Positions 1-4,170 of a stretch of 5,408 nt of DNA are shown here, piece after piece (the stretch's first letter is position 1; each line of letters begins with the position of its first letter). The notes under the pieces were generated by a model. The model did not search any database and was not told the DNA's origin. It saw nothing but the letters and a program-made list of their open reading frames with translations. The stretch comes from Dehalococcoidia bacterium (GTDB lineage Bacteria > Chloroflexota > Dehalococcoidia > Dehalococcoidales > Fen-1064), in the NCBI GenBank assembly GCA_003153075.1, contig PMBW01000185.1, positions 844 through 6,251 of the forward strand. Direction: 5' to 3'. Position numbers and translations under genes: made by a program.

Positions 1-1
1 C

Positions 2-76
2 CGTAAGGTCGTGGGAAATTTATTAATAAAATATGCCAAAATAAAGAAGAATTATCTGAAAAACGGAATTGGATAG
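2..76 (+). CDS. Possible C-terminal end of an unidentified upstream gene (partial)
   Basis: Of the three forward frames, only the one beginning at base 2 stays open, for 24 codons until a TAG at 74-76. The other two hit stops at once or within eight codons. The encoded tail is lysine-rich (begins RKVVGNLLIKYAKIKK, ends NGIG). Its stop overlaps the first base of the Shine-Dalgarno sequence of the channel gene, 13 bases before that gene's ATG, a spacing typical of genes in one operon. The stretch is AT-rich and short, and an open run of this length can occur by chance, so this may simply be intergenic DNA. No family can be recognised. Confidence 0.38.
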   Translation, partial: RKVVGNLLIKYAKIKKNYLKNGIG

Positions 77-82
77 AGGAGG
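76..82 (+). promoter_or_regulatory. Shine-Dalgarno sequence fixing the mscS-like start at 90
   Basis: GAGGAGG lies 7 bases before the ATG at 90. This near-perfect site selects the ATG over the in-frame TTG at 69, which lies upstream of the site and would add seven residues (MDRGGSR) that are encoded by the ribosome binding site itself. Confidence 0.85.
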
Positions 83-89
83 CAGTAGA

Positions 90-707
90 ATGAAAATAAA
101 AACCGGAAGGAGAACGCATAGTCAGCGGTGGCTGGTTGCGCTGATTACCAGTGCGGTGTTGGGAATCGCACTGATACTGATAACCCGAGAATTTTTTATC
201 CAGAATATCATATCGCTTAGTGTAAACCAGCAAAAATATATTTATTCTGCCGAAGCAGCTTTGCTGGGGGTGATGTTAACTGAAATGCTGGCACGCACCG
301 TCTCCCACAATACGCACGAACATGAACGACAATTTTTCGGCCCGCGTTTCCGGATAATGGTCCGCATTGTCGGTTACCTGACTGCAATCGTTTCAGTTAT
401 TTCGATCCTGGCTTCGAATCCAACACTGGGAATCAGCGCCGGCGCAATCGCTGGAATTGTGATAGCGTTCGCCACGCAAAATCTGATCGGTAATATGCTC
501 GCTGCCGTGTTAATTATTAACACCAGGATGGTGCAAATCGGAGAAGAGATCACGGTAACCGGCGTCAAGGGAAAAGTAGCGGACATCAACTTATCCCACA
601 CTATTGTCCATGTAGAAGACGATGTTGTTTTTATTCCCAATACGGTGATGGTATCCAACGCTGTACGGAGGAAAAAGAGAAAGGATGTCGGTGTCTGGAG
701 CGAGTGA
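90..707 (+). CDS. Short MscS-family mechanosensitive channel protein
   Basis: Predicted inner-membrane channel of the MscS family, which forms heptamers and releases small solutes on hypo-osmotic shock. Hydrophobic segments are visible at about residues 14-32, 54-70 and 89-108. A Gly/Ala-rich pore helix follows at about 113-143 (GISAGAIAGIVIAFATQN, then NMLAAVLI), the counterpart of E. coli TM3. The beta domain follows at about 146-190, with IGEEITVTGVKGKVADI and the conserved VFIPN at 180-184. The protein is 205 residues against 286 for E. coli MscS, and it ends with a basic tail (RRKKRK) where the C-terminal alpha/beta cage domain would begin. It is therefore a pore plus beta-domain form or a natural truncation. 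The start is chosen by the Shine-Dalgarno sequence at 76-82. The family call is firm; gating and physiological role are inferred from the family. Confidence 0.9.
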   Translation: MKIKTGRRTHSQRWLVALITSAVLGIALILITREFFIQNIISLSVNQQKYIYSAEAALLGVMLTEMLARTVSHNTHEHERQFFGPRFRIMVRIVGYLTAIVSVISILASNPTLGISAGAIAGIVIAFATQNLIGNMLAAVLIINTRMVQIGEEITVTGVKGKVADINLSHTIVHVEDDVVFIPNTVMVSNAVRRKKRKDVGVWSE

Positions 708-918
708 CGCACGGTCAATTTGACACAGTAGAACAGGCGTCCCCATCAGGAGGAGCGGGTTCTATTATCCACCACATCAGCATTCGAACCGTTCAATTAT
801 GGTAGAATACGGCTGGAGGAATGGCCTCGTTAAAATAAGTGTATACAGCTGGAACTTAACTAGGAAAAAGTAAAATACAGAGTGTACCCAAGGCTTGTTA
901 TAATGCGCCATAACATCG
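708..918. other. Intergenic region between mscS-like gene and obg, with a hairpin
   Basis: No supported gene lies here. A stem can form at 727-766: AGTAGAAC (727-734) pairs with GTTCTATT (759-766) through eight pairs including one G-U. Its loop contains a further TCC/GGA pairing. It is not followed by a T run, so it does not look like a Rho-independent terminator. An AGGAGGAG at 748-755 resembles a ribosome binding site but has no start codon at a usable distance. TGTATACA at 840-847 is a perfect 8-base palindrome. The right end holds the obg promoter candidate. Confidence 0.5.
896..904 (+). promoter_or_regulatory. Extended -10 promoter candidate for obg-nadD
   Basis: TGT followed by TATAAT gives an exact TGnTATAAT extended -10 element. 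No good -35 hexamer is present 16-18 bases upstream, which is common for extended -10 promoters. Transcription would begin near 911, only about 8 bases before the obg ATG at 919. No Shine-Dalgarno sequence lies in front of that ATG, so the message would be nearly leaderless. The promoter is inferred from the motif alone. Confidence 0.55.
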
Positions 919-2175
919 ATGTTTGATATAACTGAAATAAAAGTGAAAGCCGGGCGGGGTGGGGACGGAGCAATTACCTTCCGCCGTGAGAAGTTTGTGC
1001 CGTTTGGCGGTCCCGACGGCGGGGATGGGGGAAAAGGCGGGGATATCGTCTTCCAGGCCGACCCCGCGGTGATGAACCTGTGGGGATTCAAAAAGAAACA
1101 GCTCTACAAGGGTGATAACGGCGGTGCCGGGGCTGCGCAGAAGAAGCACGGCAGAAACGGCGACCCGCTGATCCTCAAGGTACCGGAAGGAACAGTCGTT
1201 TACGAAAAAAGCCAGGACGGACTGGATAGTTTGCTGGGTGATCTGGAAAATGAAGGTGACCAGGTGATAGTGGCGCACGGCGGCAGAGGCGGGTTGGGGA
1301 ATGTGCATTTTGCCTCTTCGACCAATCAGACGCCGAGGCTGGCGCAATCCGGCGAAATGGGAGAAGAGAAGGTCATCGCGCTGGAATTGAAATTAATTGC
1401 CGATGTCGGCATTATCGGTTATCCCAATGTGGGGAAATCCTCACTGCTGGCGCTGGCAACGGCTGCCAAACCGCAGATCGCCGATTATCCTTTCACTACC
1501 CGCGAGCCGATTGTCGGGGTGGTGGGGGTTGAGTTTGAGAGCTTTGTGCTGGCGGAAATTCCCGGGTTGATCGACGGCGCCCACCTGGGACGCGGGCTGG
1601 GACATGATTTTCTGCGGCACAGCATGCGCACCCGGATACTGATCCATCTGGTCGACGGCACCGCGGAGTCGCCGCTGGACAATATGATCAATGTCAACAA
1701 TGAATTGGCCCTGTTCGATACTCAACTGGCCAGAAAACCGCAAATCGTGGTAATTAATAAAATCGACCTGCCGGAAGTGCAGGAAAAAAAGAATGCGATA
1801 AAAAAGGCTTTTCGTGAAGCCGGGATCGATGTTCATTTTATTTCCGCCGCGACCGGTGAAGGTATTCCCGGATTGATGAAAACGATCAACACCCTGTTAA
1901 AGGAAAGTAAAGCCCAGACGCCGGAACCCGCGCCCCGGATTTTCCGTCCTTTACCCCGTCACAAACAGGTCTCGATCAGCCGCGAAGGCGATGCCTTTGT
2001 GATCAGCGAACCGGAGTTGGAACGGATCGTCTCCCGGGTGGACATGTCCGATCCCACGATCCAGGGGCAGATCCTCGGGCAGATGACCCGGTTACACGTC
2101 GATAAAGCCCTGGAGAAAGCCGGTATCAAGCGCGGCGATCTTATCCGCTGCGGTAATTCGGAATGGGAATGGTAA
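919..2175 (+). CDS. obg: GTPase Obg (ribosome assembly, CgtA/ObgE)
   Basis: Essential GTP-binding protein that associates with the 50S ribosomal subunit during its maturation and links growth to nucleotide status. The domain order is classical. The Obg fold occupies about residues 1-158 and is glycine-rich, with REKFVPFGGPDGGDGGKGGD at 23-42. The G domain follows with G1 GYPNVGKS at 167-174, switch I PFTT at 191-194, G3 EIPG at 213-216, G4 NKID at 280-283 and G5 SA at 309-310. A C-terminal OCT domain covers about 340-418. Total length is 418 residues, normal for Obg proteins that carry an OCT domain. The start MFDITEIKVKAGRGG matches the family's usual beginning, so ATG at 919 is firm although no Shine-Dalgarno sequence precedes it. 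G3 has Glu213 in place of the usual Asp, which I remember also from Dehalococcoides Obg. nadD follows after 3 bases. Confidence 0.97.
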   Translation: MFDITEIKVKAGRGGDGAITFRREKFVPFGGPDGGDGGKGGDIVFQADPAVMNLWGFKKKQLYKGDNGGAGAAQKKHGRNGDPLILKVPEGTVVYEKSQDGLDSLLGDLENEGDQVIVAHGGRGGLGNVHFASSTNQTPRLAQSGEMGEEKVIALELKLIADVGIIGYPNVGKSSLLALATAAKPQIADYPFTTREPIVGVVGVEFESFVLAEIPGLIDGAHLGRGLGHDFLRHSMRTRILIHLVDGTAESPLDNMINVNNELALFDTQLARKPQIVVINKIDLPEVQEKKNAIKKAFREAGIDVHFISAATGEGIPGLMKTINTLLKESKAQTPEPAPRIFRPLPRHKQVSISREGDAFVISEPELERIVSRVDMSDPTIQGQILGQMTRLHVDKALEKAGIKRGDLIRCGNSEWEW

Positions 2176-2178
2176 CCG

Positions 2179-2793
2179 ATGAAAACCGGTATCCTGGGCG
2201 GCACATTTGACCCTGTCCATAACGGCCATCTGGCAATCGCCGAAGAAGCGCGGGCTTACCTTAATCTGAACGAAGTGATTTTTCTGCCGGCCGGTCAGCC
2301 CTGGATGAAAGCCGACAGGTCTATTTCGCCGGCGCGCCACCGTGTGGCAATGCTCAGACTAGCGCTGCAGGCGAAACCCTGGTTTAAACTCTCTACGATG
2401 GAAGTAGAGTATGAAGGACCGTCTTATTCGGTCGATACCATTGCCCGGTTAAAAGCAACCTCTTGTGCGGCATCCGATATATATTTCATCGTCGGGTGGG
2501 ACAACCTCAACAAACTACCGATCTGGAAAGAACCCGGCAGACTGCTAGAATTGTGTTTCCTGGCGGCAGTCCCCCGGCCCGGTTATGACCGTCCGGACAT
2601 GAAAAAGCTGGAAGCGCAGCTGCCCGGCATCTCCAGGAAAGTGATCCTGATGGACAAGCCGCGCATAGACATCAGCGCTACGGATATCCGCAATAAGGTG
2701 GCCCAGAATTTGCCCATCGGTCATCTCGTGCCGGAAGCAGTGGAAAAATACATCAAAGAAAATGCCTTGTACCGGAAGAAGTGGGATAACTAA
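2179..2793 (+). CDS. nadD: Nicotinate-nucleotide adenylyltransferase NadD
   Basis: Cytosolic enzyme that joins nicotinate mononucleotide and ATP to give deamido-NAD and pyrophosphate, in NAD synthesis. Motifs of the nucleotidyltransferase family are intact. GGTFDPVHNGH spans residues 7-17, with the HxGH signature at 14-17. FLPAGQPWMK at 35-44 is the substrate-loop region, FIVGWDNLNKLP is at 103-114, and ISATDIR at 165-171 corresponds to the conserved ISxTxIR nucleotide-binding motif. The length of 204 residues is normal. Trp107 stands in the GxD motif where Ala or Ser is more usual. The ATG lies 3 bases after the obg stop with only a weak purine stretch (GGGAATGG) before it, so translation is probably coupled to obg. 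The rsfS gene that often follows nadD is absent here. Its product pyrophosphate is the substrate of the HppA pump encoded nearby. Confidence 0.95.
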   Translation: MKTGILGGTFDPVHNGHLAIAEEARAYLNLNEVIFLPAGQPWMKADRSISPARHRVAMLRLALQAKPWFKLSTMEVEYEGPSYSVDTIARLKATSCAASDIYFIVGWDNLNKLPIWKEPGRLLELCFLAAVPRPGYDRPDMKKLEAQLPGISRKVILMDKPRIDISATDIRNKVAQNLPIGHLVPEAVEKYIKENALYRKKWDN

Positions 2794-2794
2794 A

Positions 2795-2825
2795 ATCCGA
2801 ATATCGAAATCCAAAATTCGAATAT
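2795..2825. repeat. Short imperfect direct repeat ATYCGAATAT
   Basis: ATCCGAATAT (2795-2804) and ATTCGAATAT (2816-2825) differ at one base and are 21 bases apart, about two helical turns. A related ATCGAAATCC lies between them. They begin two bases after the nadD stop codon. Similar AT-rich AAATTC-type words recur upstream of rluB at 3921-3969. The match is visible in the sequence; whether it is an interspersed genomic repeat cannot be judged from one window. Confidence 0.55.
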
Positions 2826-2850
2826 GCCAGGAATGGGTTTGCTGAACAAT

Positions 2851-3083
2851 TGTACACCCTCTCTTGCCCTCTCCTTCGTTGGGGCGTACATTTTAACTGC
2901 GGAACCATATCCCTTTCAACTGCGGTCGAAAGGGACCTCCAAATTTCTTCTAAGTCAGAAAGTCTACGGAAGTATTTCGTTGAAGACTCAAAGGGGAATT
3001 ACTCTAGGGAAAGGTTTTCTTGTCCTCATAGAGTCCTCGCCACCTTGAAATTGATGCTTCGTCGCTGTGGCTCTTTGCAAAGA
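2851..3083 (+). other. Cluster of successive hairpins; candidate structured RNA or nadD 3' UTR
   Basis: Non-overlapping stems follow one another. (1) TGTACaCCCT 2851-2860 pairs with GGGGcGTACA 2881-2890, one A/C mismatch. (2) TCCCTTTC 2910-2917 pairs with GAAAGGGA 2928-2935, 8 perfect pairs. (3) AGTCT 2961-2965 pairs with AGACT 2984-2988, and ACGGAA 2966-2971 with TTTCGT 2975-2980, with a 3-base bulge and triloop GTA. (4) ACTCTA 3001-3006 pairs with TAGAGT 3029-3034, enclosing GGA/TCC and AAG/CTT. (5) GCCAC 3039-3043 pairs with GTGGC 3067-3071, enclosing GAT/GTC. (6) TCTTTGCAAAGA 3072-3083 is a perfect palindrome. G-U pairs in stems 1, 3, 4 and 5 would be A/C mismatches on the other strand, favouring a + transcript. 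No known RNA family is recognised. Stems of 5-6 pairs arise often by chance; stems 1 and 2 are the strongest. Confidence 0.35.
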
Positions 3084-3102
3084 TATGATTAAGCTGTGAA
3101 AT

Positions 3103-3822
3103 CTAGTTATTCAGCAGCGACTTGATTTCCCGCTCGGTCAATTCTCGGGTCTGGCTTTCTTTTAAAGCGCCCAGCAATAAGCTCCCCATCCGGATCCTCT
3201 TCAATGCTAACACCCGGTATCCGAGGTGGGCGAACATCCGCCTGATCTGCCGTTTTTTACCCTCGTGGATGGTCAGGCTGTAATTGAACGGTGCGGCGCG
3301 GACTTCCTTGATCGTTGCTGCCGCGGTCATGCCGTCCTCAAGCCGGACACCATGTTCGAGGTTTTGTTTTTCACGCGGCATCAGTATCCCGTCGATCTGC
3401 ACCAGGTATTCTTTTTCATGTTCAAATTTGGGATGGGTCAACCGGTAGGTCAGTGCGCCGTCGTTGGTTAAGATCAGCAATCCGGTGCTGTCCAGGTCTA
3501 ATCTTCCAACCGGGTAAAGACGCAGCCGTTTATACTGTTCGGGGAGGATATCCAGGACCGTCCGTCTGCCCCTTTCGTCACTGGTGGTGCAGAGCAAACC
3601 ATCAGGTTTGTTTAACATCAGATAGACCACCTGCTCCGCTTGCAGGTTAACCGGGCGCCCCTCGAAGAGGATGCGGTCGGTTCCAGTATTTACCGGCAGG
3701 CGGAAATTTTCGGCGGCGGCGCCGTTGACGGTGACTTTGCCGTTTTTAATGGCCTCGGTCATTTTCCGGCGGCTGCCCAGGCCGGCTTCGGTCAGGACTT
3801 TCAGTAAAGTTGTTTCTGTCAT
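3103..3822 (-). CDS. rluB: RsuA/RluB-family rRNA pseudouridine synthase
   Basis: Enzyme that isomerises uridine to pseudouridine in ribosomal RNA, probably 23S by resemblance to RluB. An N-terminal S4 RNA-binding domain covers about residues 5-50 (LLKVLTEAGLGSRRKMTEAIKNG onward, split around 6-28). The catalytic domain then starts at about 66, with LNKPDGLLCTTSDE at 70-83. GRLDLDSTGLLILTNDG at 106-122 contains the catalytic aspartate Asp109. The C-terminal EGKKRQIRRMFAHLGYRVLALKRIRMG stretch (around 188-214, KKRQIRRM core) is typical. The length of 239 residues suits the family. The ATG at 3822-3820 is preceded by AAGGAAAG (complement of 3832-3839) about 9 bases upstream. The gene is convergent with nadD and divergent from hppA. 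RluB is the closest match by motif; RluE or RsuA cannot be fully excluded without alignment. Confidence 0.92.
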   Translation of the reverse strand: MTETTLLKVLTEAGLGSRRKMTEAIKNGKVTVNGAAAENFRLPVNTGTDRILFEGRPVNLQAEQVVYLMLNKPDGLLCTTSDERGRRTVLDILPEQYKRLRLYPVGRLDLDSTGLLILTNDGALTYRLTHPKFEHEKEYLVQIDGILMPREKQNLEHGVRLEDGMTAAATIKEVRAAPFNYSLTIHEGKKRQIRRMFAHLGYRVLALKRIRMGSLLLGALKESQTRELTEREIKSLLNN

Positions 3823-3849
3823 TTTTATTTTCTTTCCTTACTATTGTTA

Positions 3850-3855
3850 AGTATA
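3850..3855 (-). promoter_or_regulatory. Weak -10 candidate for rluB
   Basis: On the - strand this reads TATACT, and a transcript would start about 20 bases before the rluB ATG. The matching -35 position 17 bases upstream reads TGGTCT, only three of six consensus bases, and there is no TG extension. The call rests on position and one hexamer. Confidence 0.25.
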
Positions 3856-3920
3856 AAGGTTGCAGATGGTAAAGACCAGCAGATCGGTAATAACCAAAAA
3901 ACAATAATCAATAGTTAAAT

Positions 3921-3969
3921 AATTCAAAATACCAAGCACGAAATACTAAATAAAATCTAAATTCAAAAT
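3921..3969. repeat. AT-rich direct repeat AATTCAAAAT (two copies)
   Basis: AATTCAAAAT occurs exactly at 3921-3930 and 3960-3969, starting 39 bases apart, in a stretch almost devoid of G and C. A similar word, AAAATTCGAAT, lies just after nadD at 2814-2823. Words of this type therefore flank the oppositely oriented rluB gene on both sides. Low complexity makes chance matches easier. Confidence 0.45.
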
Positions 3970-3999
3970 GCAAATTATTTATCTCTACCTCAAACGAAG

Positions 4000-4033
4000 A
4001 CCTGGATCCGGCAGTCAAGGCAGGTTTTTTTTT
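4000..4033 (+). terminator. Terminator-like hairpin followed by T9
   Basis: ACCTG (4000-4004) pairs with CAGGT (4021-4025), with a further CC/GG pairing (4008-4009 with 4019-4020) across a 3-base bulge, and nine consecutive T bases at 4025-4033. The stem is short, so strength is uncertain. It lies just upstream of the hppA promoter, where it could shield hppA from read-through, but no + strand gene ends nearby (nadD stops about 1.2 kb upstream). Confidence 0.4.
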
Positions 4034-4059
4034 GTAAAAAGTGGTAATATATACAACAA

Positions 4060-4088
4060 TTGACAACCAGTTTAGAGACTAGCATAAT
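4060..4088 (+). promoter_or_regulatory. Sigma70-type promoter for hppA
   Basis: A perfect TTGACA (4060-4065) is separated by exactly 17 bases from CATAAT (4083-4088), five of six consensus bases. AT-rich sequence lies immediately upstream. Transcription would start near 4095, giving a leader of about 76 bases before the hppA ATG at 4171. This is the best housekeeping promoter in the window. Confidence 0.75.
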
Positions 4089-4108
4089 AGAGAGAAGTAT
4101 GTAATATA

Positions 4109-4144
4109 GGCGAATCCGGGGTTCTTTACGGCCCTTGTTTTGCC
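4109..4144 (+). promoter_or_regulatory. Possible hairpin in the hppA leader
   Basis: GGCGAA (4109-4114) pairs with TTTGCC (4139-4144) through six pairs including one G-U. Inside it GGGG (4118-4121) can pair with CCCT (4132-4135), leaving a 10-base loop. The hairpin ends 16 bases before the AGGAG ribosome binding site and has no following T run. It could affect translation or RNA stability, but no known riboswitch pattern is recognised. Confidence 0.3.
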
Positions 4145-4170
4145 TTATAAATCTAGGAAAAGGAGTGTAA

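Larger units (their letters stand above)
2794..3102. other. Convergent nadD/rluB gap with no credible gene
   Basis: This 309-base region lies between two converging genes. Two forward open frames of 74 and 80 codons cross it (2824-3048 and 2850-3092). Neither has a ribosome binding site or a recognisable protein pattern, and they overlap each other, so I do not call a gene. The left end holds a short repeat pair and the remainder is filled by successive inverted repeats, listed separately. No stem in the gap is followed by a clear T run, so a conventional terminator for either gene is not evident. Confidence 0.6.
3823..4170. other. Divergent rluB/hppA regulatory gap
   Basis: This AT-rich gap of 348 bases separates two genes read outward from it. 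From left to right it holds the rluB ribosome binding site and a weak -10 candidate, an AT-rich stretch with a direct repeat (3921-3969), a terminator-like hairpin with T9 (about 4000-4033), an AT-rich run that could act as an UP element (about 4035-4059), a strong hppA promoter (4060-4088), and a leader with a possible hairpin (4109-4144) ahead of the hppA ribosome binding site at 4161-4165. The only open frame on the - strand (3990-4187) is an unsupported AT-rich reading. Confidence 0.65.

Noticed and set aside
69..89. Upstream TTG start for the MscS-type channel
   Set aside because: The added codons are the Shine-Dalgarno sequence itself, and the ATG at 90 is ideally spaced from it.
720..748. 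TTGACA at 720-725 as a promoter for obg
   Set aside because: No -10-like hexamer is found 16-18 bases downstream (the position reads CCATCA).
741..800. Possible tRNA on the - strand because GGTTCGAAT resembles a T loop
   Set aside because: The bases on either side do not form the T stem, and no acceptor or anticodon arm can be drawn.
748..830. AGGAGGAG (748-755) and GGAGG before an ATG at 821 as signs of a small gene ahead of obg
   Set aside because: The first has no start codon at a usable distance. The second lies one base from the ATG and leads to a five-codon frame ending in TAA.
898..1347. Long - strand open frame opposite the start of obg
   Set aside because: It is antisense to strongly conserved Obg coding sequence and has no protein-like pattern or ribosome binding site of its own.
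2824..3092. Two overlapping + strand open frames (74 and 80 codons) in the nadD/rluB gap
   Set aside because: Neither has a Shine-Dalgarno sequence, one needs a TTG start, they overlap in different frames, and neither translation has recognisable domains. Inverted repeats explain the region better.
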